From the NCBI RefSeq assembly GCF_007859205.1, contig NZ_VOHP01000002.1:1-64000 (forward strand): a stretch of DNA of 64,000 nucleotides. The letters are read 5' to 3'. Positions 45,746-54,796 of the stretch are shown here, one piece after another; the stretch's first letter is position 1, and each line of letters begins with the position of its first letter. This DNA is from Streptococcus sp. sy004 (GTDB lineage: Bacteria > Bacillota > Bacilli > Lactobacillales > Streptococcaceae). The notes under the pieces are model-generated. The model ran no database searches and was not told where the DNA came from. It saw only the letters and a program-made list of their open reading frames with translations. The position numbers and the translations under genes are program-made.

Positions 45746-46273
45746 GTGAGTATCGAAGATTATAGGCCCACCTTTGCGGTTGAGGCTGTTTATGATTTGA
45801 CCCCTGAGAGTTTGCGTCGTAATGGGATTAAGGCGGTCTTGGTTGATTTGGACAATACCTTGATTGCTTGGAATAATCCTGATGGCACGCCAGAATTGCG
45901 TGCTTGGTTAGATGAAATGACCACTGCTGATATTCCTGTAGTGGTGGTATCCAATAACAAACATGCCAGAGTCAAGCGAGCGGTTGAAAAATTTGGGGTA
46001 GATTTTGTTAGTCGTGCCATGAAGCCCTTTACCAAAGGCATTGACCAAGCGATTGAACGTTATGGTTTCCATCGTGAAGAAGTAGTCATGGTTGGTGATC
46101 AGTTGATGACTGACATCAGAGCCAGTCATCGAGCAGGTATTCGATCGATTTTGGTTAAGCCCTTGGTCAATTCTGATGCTTGGAATACTAAATTTAACCG
46201 TGCTAGAGAACGTCGCATGTTGGCGAAGATTGAAGCCAAATATGGCAAGTTAGATTATCAGAAGGATATTTAA
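45746..46273 (+). CDS. yqeG: YqeG family HAD phosphatase
   Basis: 175 residues. HAD motif I VLVDLDNTLIAWNNP (near 30-44), motif II VVVSNN, and the motif III/IV region MVGDQLMTDIRASHRAGI. It is related to phosphatidylglycerophosphate phosphatase-like HADs; the bacterial substrate is not settled. GTG 45746 is chosen for its GGAGA site and because the upstream open frame runs through the gatB terminator and the promoter. First gene of a dense operon with yqeH. Confidence 0.88.
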   Translation: MSIEDYRPTFAVEAVYDLTPESLRRNGIKAVLVDLDNTLIAWNNPDGTPELRAWLDEMTTADIPVVVVSNNKHARVKRAVEKFGVDFVSRAMKPFTKGIDQAIERYGFHREEVVMVGDQLMTDIRASHRAGIRSILVKPLVNSDAWNTKFNRARERRMLAKIEAKYGKLDYQKDI

Positions 46274-47380
46274 GTGGAAAGTTTACATTGTATTGGTTGT
46301 GGTATTGCGATTCAAACTCAAGATAAGGATAAAGCAGGTTTTACGCCTCAAGCAGCCTTGGACAAGGGAATGGCGGCAGGTCAGATTTACTGTCAACGTT
46401 GCTTTCGCTTGCGACACTATAATGAAATCACAGATGTCAATATCTCAGATGACGATTTTTTGAGTCTTTTACATAGTGTTGGTGACAGTCAAGCCTTGGT
46501 AGTCAATGTAGTTGATATTTTTGACTTTAATGGATCGGTTATTCCAGGTTTGTCACGCTTTGTGGCAGGCAATGATATTTTATTGGTCGGCAATAAAAAG
46601 GACATTCTACCTAAGTCCGTTAAAGACAATAAGATTAATCAATGGTTAGTGGAACGCGCTCATGAAGAAGGCTTACGTCCCTTAGACGTTGTCTTGACCA
46701 GTGCCCAAAATCAACAAGCCATTAAAGACTTGATTGATAAAATTGAGTACTATCGTAAAGGACGAGATGTCTATGTGGTTGGCGTGACAAATGTTGGCAA
46801 ATCAACCTTGATCAATGCGATTATCCAAGAGATTACAGGCAATAAAGATCTGATTACCACATCACGCTTTCCGGGAACAACCTTGGATAAGATTGAGATT
46901 CCCTTGGACGACGGGTCTTATATTTTTGACACCCCAGGAATTATCCATCGTCACCAAATGGCCCACTACTTGACAGCTAAAAATCTCAAATATGTCAGTC
47001 CTAAAAAAGAAATCAAACCCAAGACCTATCAGCTAAATAGTGGTCAGACTCTCTTTTTATCTGGATTGGCACGTTTTGACTATGTGTTAGGTGATAAACA
47101 AGGCTTTACAGGATTTTTTGATAATAATTTAAGTATTCACCGTACCAAGTTAGAGGGAGCAGATGACTTTTATGCCAAGCATAAGGGTGGCTTGCTCAAT
47201 CCACCAAACCAAGAGGAATTGGCTAGTTTTCCAGACCTTGTGCCTCATGAATTTACTATCACTGAAAAAACGGATCTTGTTTTTTCAGGTCTAGGATGGA
47301 TTCGAGTGGGTCATCCAGCCAAGGTAGTTGCTTGGGCACCTAAGGGTGTGGCAGTTGTGACGCGTAAAGCCATTATTTAA
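46274..47380 (+). CDS. yqeH: ribosome biogenesis GTPase YqeH
   Basis: Circularly permuted GTPase for 30S maturation. 368 residues. N-terminal zinc finger CIGCG...CQRCFRLRHY (about 6-45), G4 NKKD (about 108) before G1 GVTNVGKSTL (about 173-182) and G3 DTPG (about 219), the permuted order. GTG 46274 begins directly after the yqeG stop, so translation is coupled. Confidence 0.95.
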   Translation: MESLHCIGCGIAIQTQDKDKAGFTPQAALDKGMAAGQIYCQRCFRLRHYNEITDVNISDDDFLSLLHSVGDSQALVVNVVDIFDFNGSVIPGLSRFVAGNDILLVGNKKDILPKSVKDNKINQWLVERAHEEGLRPLDVVLTSAQNQQAIKDLIDKIEYYRKGRDVYVVGVTNVGKSTLINAIIQEITGNKDLITTSRFPGTTLDKIEIPLDDGSYIFDTPGIIHRHQMAHYLTAKNLKYVSPKKEIKPKTYQLNSGQTLFLSGLARFDYVLGDKQGFTGFFDNNLSIHRTKLEGADDFYAKHKGGLLNPPNQEELASFPDLVPHEFTITEKTDLVFSGLGWIRVGHPAKVVAWAPKGVAVVTRKAII

Positions 47381-47396
47381 GTAAAGGAAAGAGAAA

Positions 47397-47705
47397 ATGT
47401 TAACCAGTAAACAACGTGCTTTTTTGAAAAGTCAGGCTCATAGCTTAAAACCAATTATTCAGATTGGTAAAAATGGTTTAAATGATCAGATTAAAACGAG
47501 TGTCCGTCATGCACTAGATGCTAGGGAATTGATTAAGGTGACACTGTTACAGAACACTGATGAGGATATTCATGAGGTCGCAGAGATTTTAGAAGAAGAA
47601 ATTGGTGTGGATACAGTCCTAAAGATTGGTCGTATCTTAATCTTATATAAAGAATCGAGTCGCAAAGAAAATCGTAAATTATCTCCTAAGGTTAAAGCTA
47701 TCTAG
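47397..47705 (+). CDS. yhbY: YhbY family RNA-binding protein (CRM domain)
   Basis: 102 residues, single CRM domain: LTSKQRAFLKSQAHSLKPIIQIGKNGLNDQ with the GKNG loop. Associates with pre-50S particles in other bacteria. Lies between yqeH and nadD in the conserved run. Confidence 0.94.
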   Translation: MLTSKQRAFLKSQAHSLKPIIQIGKNGLNDQIKTSVRHALDARELIKVTLLQNTDEDIHEVAEILEEEIGVDTVLKIGRILILYKESSRKENRKLSPKVKAI

Positions 47706-47726
47706 GAGTAAATTCAAGGAGGAACT

Positions 47727-48359
47727 ATGGCAATTGAACTACTAACTCCTTTTACCAAGGTAGAATTAGAAGTTGAGCAAAAAGATCGTAATCGTCGCCA
47801 GATTGGGATTCTAGGTGGGAATTTTAATCCTGTACACAATGCCCATCTGGTAGTGGCGGATCAGGTTAGACAACAGTTAGGCCTAGATCAAGTTTTGTTA
47901 ATGCCAGAATATTTGCCTCCTCATGTTGATAAAAAAGAAACCATTGATGAGAAGCATCGCTTAAAGATGCTTAATTTAGCCATTGAAGGAATAAAAGGCC
48001 TAGCCATTGAAACCTTGGAATTGGACCGTAAAGGCATCAGTTATACTTATGACAGCATGAAGCTGTTGACTGAACAAAATCCAGATGTGGATTATTATTT
48101 TATCATTGGAGCAGACATGGTAGAGTATCTGCCTAAATGGCATCGCATTGATGAATTGCTTCAATTGGTTCAGTTTGTCGGTGTGCAACGTCCCAAGTAT
48201 AAGGCAGGGACTAGCTACCCAGTAATCTGGGTTGATGTGCCCTTGATGGATATTTCGTCTAGTATGGTTAGAGATTTTATCAAGAAACAGCGTCAACCTA
48301 ATTTCCTCTTGCCACAATCGGTACTGTCTTATATTGAGAAAGAAGGGCTTTACCAATGA
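47727..48359 (+). CDS. nadD: nicotinate-nucleotide adenylyltransferase
   Basis: Adenylates nicotinate mononucleotide in NAD synthesis. 210 residues. [15 protein letters not shown] (HxGH-type nucleotidyltransferase motif, about 30-44), [13 protein letters not shown], and the [12 protein letters not shown]-like motif near 175-186. RBS AAGGAGG. The stop overlaps the yqeK start. Confidence 0.95.
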   Translation: MAIELLTPFTKVELEVEQKDRNRRQIGILGGNFNPVHNAHLVVADQVRQQLGLDQVLLMPEYLPPHVDKKETIDEKHRLKMLNLAIEGIKGLAIETLELDRKGISYTYDSMKLLTEQNPDVDYYFIIGADMVEYLPKWHRIDELLQLVQFVGVQRPKYKAGTSYPVIWVDVPLMDISSSMVRDFIKKQRQPNFLLPQSVLSYIEKEGLYQ

Positions 48360-48940
48360 TCTATGAGCGTTACATTTCAGGAGGGCGTGTTGCTCTTTTG
48401 GAAAAAATGGCAGAGCAGCTTAGCTCTAAACGTTTCACCCATTGTCTAGGTGTAGAAAAGGCCAGTATTGAATTGGCAGAGCGATATGGTGTTGACAAGG
48501 AGCAAGCAGGTTTGGCAGGTCTGTTGCATGATTATACCAAGGAATTACCTGATCAGGAATTTCTAGACTTAATTGAACGCTATCAGTTGGATTCCCAACT
48601 TAAACAGTGGAACAATAATGTTTGGCACGGCCTAGTCGGTATTTATAAAATTCAAGAAGATTTAGGTTTGACTGATACAGCTATTTTGAGAGCTATCGAA
48701 ATTCACACCGTAGGTAGTGCAGATATGTCTGATTTGGATAAGGTGGTCTATGTGGCGGATTATATCGAATGTGGGCGTGATTTTCCAGGTGTGGAAAAGG
48801 CACGAGAACTCGCTTATCAATCACTCAATCGAGCCGTAGCCTATGAAACAGCGTCAACCATTAGCCATTTGATTCGACAAGGCCTAGCCGTTTATCCACA
48901 AACCTTGGCAACCTATAATGCCTATGTAAATTATTTGTAA
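48356..48940 (+). CDS. yqeK: YqeK family HD-domain phosphohydrolase
   Basis: 194 residues. HD motif residues: His in [29 protein letters not shown] and VVYVADYIE. Homologues hydrolyse diadenosine tetraphosphate symmetrically. It overlaps nadD by 4 bp (ATGA), implying coupled translation. Confidence 0.93.
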   Translation: MIYERYISGGRVALLEKMAEQLSSKRFTHCLGVEKASIELAERYGVDKEQAGLAGLLHDYTKELPDQEFLDLIERYQLDSQLKQWNNNVWHGLVGIYKIQEDLGLTDTAILRAIEIHTVGSADMSDLDKVVYVADYIECGRDFPGVEKARELAYQSLNRAVAYETASTISHLIRQGLAVYPQTLATYNAYVNYL

Positions 48941-48948
48941 AGAGAAAG

Positions 48949-49302
48949 ATGATGACAGAAAAAGATTTATTAAAATTGATTGTAAAAGCCTGTGATGAAA
49001 AACGGGCAGAAGACCTAGTCATTATGGACTTGCGTCAGCTAACAACCATGACAGATTATTTTGTGATTGCCAGTAGCACCAATAGCCGTCAATTAGAAGC
49101 GATTTGTGACAATGTGCGTGACAAAATGAAGGAAGAAGAAATTGTTAGTCATGTTGAAGGTGACAGCAAGGCAGGTTGGGTCTTACTAGACTTAAACAGT
49201 GTGATTTTACACGTCTTCTCAGAAGATGAGCGCTTGCACTATAATTTGGAAAAACTTTGGCATGAAGCACCCCTGCTTGATGTGGAAGAATTTTTAGCAT
49301 AA
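48949..49302 (+). CDS. rsfS: ribosome silencing factor RsfS
   Basis: Binds L14 and blocks subunit joining in starvation. 117 residues (ATG 48952 is an alternative). [31 protein letters not shown] and [36 protein letters not shown], in pieces, are family hallmarks. A hairpin with a short T run (49310-49333) follows and could reduce read-through into yqeM. Confidence 0.95.
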   Translation: MMTEKDLLKLIVKACDEKRAEDLVIMDLRQLTTMTDYFVIASSTNSRQLEAICDNVRDKMKEEEIVSHVEGDSKAGWVLLDLNSVILHVFSEDERLHYNLEKLWHEAPLLDVEEFLA

Positions 49303-49309
49303 GAAAAAG

Positions 49310-49333
49310 ACCTTGTTCATCGAACAAGGTTTT
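49310..49333 (+). terminator. weak terminator or attenuator after rsfS
   Basis: ACCTTGTTC (49310-49318) pairs with GAACAAGGT (49322-49330) and is followed by only TTT C, then the yqeM ribosome site. Confidence 0.55.
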
Positions 49334-49348
49334 CATAAAGGAGAAATC

Positions 49349-50083
49349 ATGGCAACTTATGAAACCTTTGCATCAGTCTATGATGCCATTATGGATGATA
49401 GCCTCTATGACAAGTGGACTGATTTTAGTTTGCGTCATTTTCCAAAAGGGAAAAAGAAATTGTTAGAATTGGCCTGTGGAACAGGAACTCAGTCAGTACG
49501 TTTTGCTCAAGCAGGTTACGAGGTGACAGGATTAGATCTTAGTCAAGACATGCTTGATTTGGCAAAAAAACGAGCCAAATCAGCCAAACAGTCAGTGACC
49601 TTTATTCAAGGTAATATGCTAGATTTATCACAAGTTGGGCAGTTTGATCTAGTCACTTGTTATTCAGACTCGATTTGCTATATGGCAGATGAAGTTGAAG
49701 TTGGGGATGTTTTTGCACAAGTTTCGGCTTGTTTAGCAGATGATGGGGTCTTTATTTTTGATGTACATTCAACCTATCAGATGGAGCAAGTTTTTCCAGG
49801 TTACACCTACCATGAAAATCGTGAAGATTTTGCATTTGTTTGGGATACTTATGCGGACGAAGCACCGTATTCAGTGGTGCATGAGTTGACTTTTTTTGTT
49901 CAGGATGAAGATGGTCGTTTCACACGATTTGACGAAATTCATGAAGAGAGAACCTATGAAATCTTAACTTATGATATTCTTTTAGAGCAAGCCGGTTTTA
50001 CAGATGTCAAGGTTTATGCTGATTTTGAAGATAAATCTCCTAATGAAAGCTCTGCTCGCTGGTTTTTTGTGGCTAAAAAATGA
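49349..50083 (+). CDS. yqeM: class I SAM-dependent methyltransferase (YqeM-like)
   Basis: 244 residues. SAM motif [32 protein letters not shown], in pieces (about 37-66), [14 protein letters not shown], then a C-terminal half with beta strands typical of the YqeM group. The methyl acceptor is not known. ATG 49349 has AAAGGAGAAA; an upstream TTG frame at 49313 would run through the hairpin. The stop overlaps tmcAL. Confidence 0.87.
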   Translation: MATYETFASVYDAIMDDSLYDKWTDFSLRHFPKGKKKLLELACGTGTQSVRFAQAGYEVTGLDLSQDMLDLAKKRAKSAKQSVTFIQGNMLDLSQVGQFDLVTCYSDSICYMADEVEVGDVFAQVSACLADDGVFIFDVHSTYQMEQVFPGYTYHENREDFAFVWDTYADEAPYSVVHELTFFVQDEDGRFTRFDEIHEERTYEILTYDILLEQAGFTDVKVYADFEDKSPNESSARWFFVAKK

Positions 50084-51171
50084 CAGTTACAGGTATCATT
50101 GCAGAATTTAATCCCTTTCATCATGGTCATGCCTACCTGCTTAGTCAGGCACAAGGTCTAAAAGTTGTGGTCATGTCAGGTAATTTTATGCAGCGTGGCG
50201 AGCCTGCCATTATTGATAAATGGACAAGAACGCAAATGGCTTTGGCTCATGGCGCTGATATTGTTCTTGAGTTACCATTTTTGGTGGCTGTCCAGTCTGC
50301 TGATTATTTTGCCAAAGGAGCGATTGACATTTTGGAGCAAGTTGGGATTGACCATTTGACGTTTGGTACAGAAGACGTGTTAGACTATAATCATTTAGCC
50401 AATCTTTATCAAGAAAAAAAGACAGAGATGGACTTGTTTATCAGCCAACTTCCCAAGTCTTTATCCTATCCTCAAAAGGCACAAGCCATGTGGTCAGCGT
50501 TTGCTCAGATTGATTTTTCTGGTAGTAGTCCAAATCATATTCTGGCTCTGGCTTATACCAAGGCAGTTGCTGGAAAAAAAATAAGATTGTGTCCCATAAA
50601 ACGATTGGGCGCGGGTTTTCATGATGAACATAAGGCTGATTTTATGGCGTCCGCGACAGCCATTCGTCAACATCAAGCTGATTTGGACTTTGTTAATCAA
50701 GCCATGCCAGATCCAGCCTTGTTTATCCAGTCAGCCAAGGTTAGTTGGGATAATTATTTTAATCTCTTACGTTATCAGATTTTAACGCAAGACGATTTAA
50801 CCCAGATTTATCAAGTCAATGAAGAATTGGCTAGTCGGTTGAAAAAGGGGGTTCGAAAGGCTAATAATTTTACAGAGTTATTGGAAAACCTGGCTACAAA
50901 ACGTTACACCAAAGCTCGCTTACGACGCATTTTAACCTATATTTTAGTTAATGCGAGAGAAACGAACTTGCCAGATGGTCTTCGGCTTTTGGGATTTTCT
51001 CAGGCTGGTCGAGATCATCTATCTCAATTAAAAAAAGACATCAAACTTATTAGTCGCATTGGTCAAACCAAGTGGGATCCACTGAGTCAACAAGCGGATC
51101 AGATTTACCAACTTGGTCACGCTGAGATTGTTGAACAAAACTGGGGACAAATCCCGATTTATTATCATTAG
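50080..51171 (+). CDS. tmcAL: tRNA(Met) cytidine acetate ligase
   Basis: YlbM/TmcAL acetylates C34 of elongator tRNA-Met with ATP and acetate. 363 residues. Nucleotidyltransferase motif [16 protein letters not shown] (about 5-20), [30 protein letters not shown], and [16 protein letters not shown] overlap with yqeM. The elongator tRNA-Met gene at 138 encodes the presumed substrate. Confidence 0.94.
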   Translation: MTVTGIIAEFNPFHHGHAYLLSQAQGLKVVVMSGNFMQRGEPAIIDKWTRTQMALAHGADIVLELPFLVAVQSADYFAKGAIDILEQVGIDHLTFGTEDVLDYNHLANLYQEKKTEMDLFISQLPKSLSYPQKAQAMWSAFAQIDFSGSSPNHILALAYTKAVAGKKIRLCPIKRLGAGFHDEHKADFMASATAIRQHQADLDFVNQAMPDPALFIQSAKVSWDNYFNLLRYQILTQDDLTQIYQVNEELASRLKKGVRKANNFTELLENLATKRYTKARLRRILTYILVNARETNLPDGLRLLGFSQAGRDHLSQLKKDIKLISRIGQTKWDPLSQQADQIYQLGHAEIVEQNWGQIPIYYH

Positions 51172-51187
51172 GAGGATGGATGTTGTC

Positions 51188-52924
51188 ATGTTAGAAAGAA
51201 AAGATTGGTCTAGCTGGCAAAAAAGATTACTGACTGTAGTGATTTTGGCAAGTTTTTCTTTTCTTCTTTGTTTGCCTCAAGCCCTAACTAGAGAAGTGAC
51301 GATGGGCGCAGATTCAATTTTTCATTATAATCGCTTTTATGAAGCGGCTATGCAGATTAAAAATCATAATTTTTCCTATTTTATTAGCTTGTATGGTTAT
51401 CAGCAGTCTGGACGGATTGTTAATGCCTTATATGGCCCTTATTTTGCCTATTTTCAGGGGTTCTTGGTTTTACTAGGTCGAACATGGTTTGGTTATCACA
51501 TTTTATCACGAACCTTACTAGGTTTTATTGCAGGCTCTTCTCTTTATCTCTTGATGAGACGTTTGCAAGTTGCTAAACCCTATGCGCTGCTTTTATCTTT
51601 GTTTTTCATGACCACCTATGCTATCCAATATTGGACCATTTTACAAGGTTTTTCAAGTTGGGGAGCGGCCTTTTTTCCTTTGGGGCTTTTGGGAGTTGTG
51701 GATCTTTTTAAACATCGTAAGGCCAACCTAGTCTTGATTGCCTCTTCTATGGGGTTAATGCTACAGATTCATGTGCTATCAACTCTTTTCTTGTCTGTGA
51801 TTTATATGGGGGTTGGAACTTACATACTGCTAGTGACTAAGAATAAATGGCATTTTATCAAAACGGTTATCGGATCTATTTTTCTCTTTTTAGTGATGAC
51901 CACTAATGTTTGGCTACCGCTTATTCAACTCAATTTAGCCAATGAGCTTATTCAACCTTATATCAATAAAAAAATGGTAGAACAGACCATTACTGGTTTA
52001 GATCGTGCAGTGCTAGTCTCTCCATGGAGTCTCTTAGTTCTGTTGGTTGCTCAAGTGATTCACTTTATTTGCTATTATAAGCGTTGGTCAAGTATCACTA
52101 AGGCTTTGATGTGGATTTACCTAAGTTTTCTCATCCTGTCGTCAGGTTTGTTCCCTTGGTTTTTATTAGCAGGACGTCAGATTGCCATTGTTGATTTGAT
52201 TCAATTTCCCACTCGCTTTTTCTTTTATGCCATTCCCTTATTATTAGTGGTTGTTGGTTTACAATTAAGCCAAAGTCCTCAAAAGTACTTCAAAACGTAT
52301 CGGATGTTTTTACTGGCTTGTTTAGTTATTGGTTTATTTTATACTTGGAAAGCTAGTTGGGATAATGTCGTCAAGAATTATCGCAGCGATACTTTTCTTC
52401 AAACCAAGGTTCATACCACCTTATTTGGAGAGAGTGAAGCTATTCGTAGAGCCTATCATGATGAGAATTTGAAAAAATTATTAGAATTAGTTAATCGCTC
52501 AACGCCAGATTATTTACCCAAAATTAAGAAACCAACGACACCAGATGGTCTTCGTTATATTAAGGAAAGTCGCTATGATCTTTATGAGAAATTTATCATA
52601 TTAGACAACTTAAGATTTGATAAGGCAGTAGAGGGAAAAAATCTGATAGTGACTTGGCAGACCAATAACCAACAGTCACTTAATTTACCTGTGGTTGTTT
52701 ATCGAGATACGCAATTAACCCTAAATGGCAAAAAACTTGCTACTAAAGATTACCAACTTAATGTAATTGGGACGCCGACCGTTTTGTCTCAAAAAGGAAC
52801 GAATCAACTCTTGCTCAGCTATCAAGAACCATGGTGGCTATGGCCAAGTTTAGTATTATCCAGTAGCAGTTGCATCATGCTTATCCTGATGCAGTTTAAA
52901 AAAATAAGATTTACCAATTCCTAA
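51188..52924 (+). CDS. large multi-pass membrane protein, possibly GT-C glycosyltransferase-like
   Basis: 578 residues with about eleven membrane helices and an extracytoplasmic C-terminal region (about 430-545) before a last helix. The first loop carries GADSIFHYNRFYEAAMQIKNHNF, with Asp after the first helix as in GT-C enzymes and YfhO-like proteins. I do not recognise the exact family. RBS GGAGG at 51171-51175 lies 12 bases before ATG 51188 and directly abuts an in-frame ATG at 51176, so the start is uncertain. It follows tmcAL at once. Confidence 0.7.
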   Translation: MLERKDWSSWQKRLLTVVILASFSFLLCLPQALTREVTMGADSIFHYNRFYEAAMQIKNHNFSYFISLYGYQQSGRIVNALYGPYFAYFQGFLVLLGRTWFGYHILSRTLLGFIAGSSLYLLMRRLQVAKPYALLLSLFFMTTYAIQYWTILQGFSSWGAAFFPLGLLGVVDLFKHRKANLVLIASSMGLMLQIHVLSTLFLSVIYMGVGTYILLVTKNKWHFIKTVIGSIFLFLVMTTNVWLPLIQLNLANELIQPYINKKMVEQTITGLDRAVLVSPWSLLVLLVAQVIHFICYYKRWSSITKALMWIYLSFLILSSGLFPWFLLAGRQIAIVDLIQFPTRFFFYAIPLLLVVVGLQLSQSPQKYFKTYRMFLLACLVIGLFYTWKASWDNVVKNYRSDTFLQTKVHTTLFGESEAIRRAYHDENLKKLLELVNRSTPDYLPKIKKPTTPDGLRYIKESRYDLYEKFIILDNLRFDKAVEGKNLIVTWQTNNQQSLNLPVVVYRDTQLTLNGKKLATKDYQLNVIGTPTVLSQKGTNQLLLSYQEPWWLWPSLVLSSSSCIMLILMQFKKIRFTNS

Positions 52925-52929
52925 CAAAA

Positions 52930-52938
52930 TGCTATAAT
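52930..52938 (+). promoter_or_regulatory. extended -10 promoter of the YebC-family gene
   Basis: TGC followed by TATAAT (52933-52938). Confidence 0.6.
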
Positions 52939-52971
52939 ATAGAAGATTGATAAATAAAAAGGAGAACACTT

Positions 52972-53688
52972 ATGGGACGCAAATGGGCAAATATCGTTGC
53001 CAAAAAAACCGCTAAAGACGGTGCTAACTCAAAAGTTTATGCTAAATTTGGTGTTGAGATTTATGTTGCTGCTAAACAAGGCGATCCAGATCCAGAAACT
53101 AACTCAGCCCTAAAATTTGTCTTGGATCGAGCAAAACAAGCTCAAGTGCCAAAACATGTTATTGATAAAGCGATTGACAAGGCTAAGGGTAATACTGATG
53201 AAACCTTTGTAGAAGGTCGCTATGAAGGCTTTGGGCCAAATGGTTCAATGATTATCGTAGATACCTTGACTAGTAATGTCAACCGTACAGCAGCTAATGT
53301 ACGTACAGCCTATGGTAAAAACGGTGGTAACATGGGAGCAGCAGGTTCTGTTTCTTACATGTTTGATAAAAAAGGTGTTATTGTTTTTGCAGGTGACGAC
53401 GCAGACAAGATTTTTGAATTGCTTTTAGAAGCAGATGTAGAAGTTGATGATGTGGAAGCTGAAGAAGGAACAGTTACTGTTTATACAGCACCAACTGACC
53501 TACATAAAGGCCTAGAAGCTCTTCGTCAAGCAGGCATTAACGAGTTTCAAGTCACTGAGCTAGAAATGATTCCACAATCAGAAGTGACCCTTGAAGGGGA
53601 TGATCTGGCAACCTTTGAAAAACTTATTGACGCTCTTGAAAGCGATGATGACGTGCAAAAGGTTTATCATAACGTGGCAGACATGTAA
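52972..53688 (+). CDS. yebC: YebC/PmpR family protein
   Basis: 238 residues, TACO1/YebC fold. It begins [27 protein letters not shown] and contains [28 protein letters not shown] and [16 protein letters not shown]. Long described as a transcriptional regulator; recent work on homologues points to relief of ribosome stalling at proline runs. Own promoter and terminator (53687-53711). Confidence 0.93.
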   Translation: MGRKWANIVAKKTAKDGANSKVYAKFGVEIYVAAKQGDPDPETNSALKFVLDRAKQAQVPKHVIDKAIDKAKGNTDETFVEGRYEGFGPNGSMIIVDTLTSNVNRTAANVRTAYGKNGGNMGAAGSVSYMFDKKGVIVFAGDDADKIFELLLEADVEVDDVEAEEGTVTVYTAPTDLHKGLEALRQAGINEFQVTELEMIPQSEVTLEGDDLATFEKLIDALESDDDVQKVYHNVADM

Positions 53689-53711
53689 ACAGAGAGTTTT
53701 TCTCTGTTTTT
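53687..53711 (+). terminator. terminator after yebC
   Basis: AAACAGAGA (53687-53695) pairs with TCTCTGTTT (53701-53709), then TTT. Confidence 0.85.
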
Positions 53712-53726
53712 TCTATTCATTTGACT

Positions 53727-53753
53727 TGATAGAAGTAAACTATCAAGACGATA
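53727..53753 (+). promoter_or_regulatory. CmbR/CysR-type cysteine regulon site
   Basis: TGATA (53727-53731), nine bases, TATCA (53741-53745), three bases, CGATA (53749-53753). This fits the streptococcal CmbR/CysR motif as I recall it, TGATA-N9-TATCA-N2-4-TGATA, with one mismatch. The first two parts also form the inverted repeat CTTGATAG/CTATCAAG (53725-53747). It lies just upstream of the promoter for the lipoprotein gene. Confidence 0.6.
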
Positions 53754-53824
53754 AAAACCAAGTATTAGGAAAATCATTTGAATCATGATAGAATAAATTT
53801 ATCAGATAAAAGGAGAATAAAAGC

Positions 53825-54646
53825 ATGAAAAAATTATTAACACTAGGTCTTTTAGCAGCCTCTGCTCTTACCTTGGCAGCATGTGGTTCTAAAACAAGTG
53901 ATAGTGCATCAGAAACATCAGGTAAAGAAAAAATTACTCTTGCAACGGTTGGTACAACTCGTCCGTTCTCTTATGAAGATGACAAGGGAAATTTGACAGG
54001 TTATGATATTGAAGTTGCAAAAGCTGTTTTTGAAGGCAGCGATAAGTATGAAGTGACCTATCAAAAAACAGAGTGGTCATCGATCTTTACAGGTTTAGAT
54101 AGCGATAAGTTCCAGATCGGAGCAAACAACATCAGCTACACTGCCGAGCGTGCTAATAAGTACCTGTACTCAAATCCAATTGCCTCAAATCCAAGTGTTT
54201 TAGTGGTACAAAAAGGTAGTGATATTAAAAGTTATGACGATATCGCAGGTCGTACAACCCAAGTCGTTCAAGGAACTACATCGGCTGCTCAGCTAGAAAC
54301 CTACAACGAAGAAAACAAAGACAAGCCAGTTGAATTGAGTTATACAAACGAAAACATCACAACCATTCTTCGTAATGTGAATGAAGGTAAATTTGATTTC
54401 AAGATTTTTGATAAAATCGCAGTGAACTCAATTGTCAAGAGCCAAGGTTTGGACAATGTTGAAGTGATTGAATTGCCAAGCGATCAACAACCGTATGTGT
54501 ATATGATTTTTGGTCAAGATCAAACAGACCTGCAAACCTTTGTCAATAAACGTATTAAAGAACTTTATGACAACGGCACACTTGAAAAAATCTCACAAGA
54601 ATACCTAGAAGGTAGCTACCTACCAGCAAGTGCGGATGTGAAATAA
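53825..54646 (+). CDS. gshT: glutathione/cystine-type ABC transporter substrate-binding lipoprotein
   Basis: 273 residues, family 3 solute-binding protein. Lipobox TLAAC with Cys near residue 20, then TRPFSYEDDKGNLTGYDIEVAKAVFE and RANKYLYSNPIASNPSVLVV typical of amino acid binders. Its place just upstream of metQ matches pneumococcal GshT, a glutathione-binding protein that uses the TcyBC permease. No permease gene is adjacent here either. The cysteine-type regulatory motif upstream supports a cystine or glutathione ligand. RBS AAAGGAGAA. Confidence 0.78.
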   Translation: MKKLLTLGLLAASALTLAACGSKTSDSASETSGKEKITLATVGTTRPFSYEDDKGNLTGYDIEVAKAVFEGSDKYEVTYQKTEWSSIFTGLDSDKFQIGANNISYTAERANKYLYSNPIASNPSVLVVQKGSDIKSYDDIAGRTTQVVQGTTSAAQLETYNEENKDKPVELSYTNENITTILRNVNEGKFDFKIFDKIAVNSIVKSQGLDNVEVIELPSDQQPYVYMIFGQDQTDLQTFVNKRIKELYDNGTLEKISQEYLEGSYLPASADVK

Positions 54647-54661
54647 TTCATATAGCAATAA

Positions 54662-54687
54662 ACGATCTCATTAGAGGTCGTTTTTTA
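54662..54687 (+). terminator. terminator after gshT-like gene
   Basis: ACGATCTC (54662-54669) pairs with GAGGTCGT (54674-54681), one T.G, then TTTTT. Confidence 0.8.
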
Positions 54688-54697
54688 TCGTTTAACA

Positions 54698-54714
54698 TAT
54701 AGTTAAAAACTATA
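54698..54714 (+). promoter_or_regulatory. MET-box upstream of metQ
   Basis: TATAGTTAAAAACTATA, a perfect match to the streptococcal MET-box TATAGTTTNAAACTATA (central bases variable), the proposed site of the LysR-type regulator MtaR/MetR. It ends 22 bp upstream of TTGATT (54737-54742), which with GATAAT (54760-54765, 17-bp spacer, TGG extension) forms the metQ promoter. Confidence 0.88.
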
Positions 54715-54796
54715 TATTAGACAAGTTTTTAACAGTTTGATTTTTATAACAGGCTATGGGATAATAAATTCATCAAAACAAAAGAGGTATTTATTG

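Noticed and set aside
54647-54796. SAM riboswitch or T-box in front of metQ
   Set aside because: The gap is too short after the gshT terminator and shows no S-box helices or T-box sequence. The MET-box explains the regulation better.
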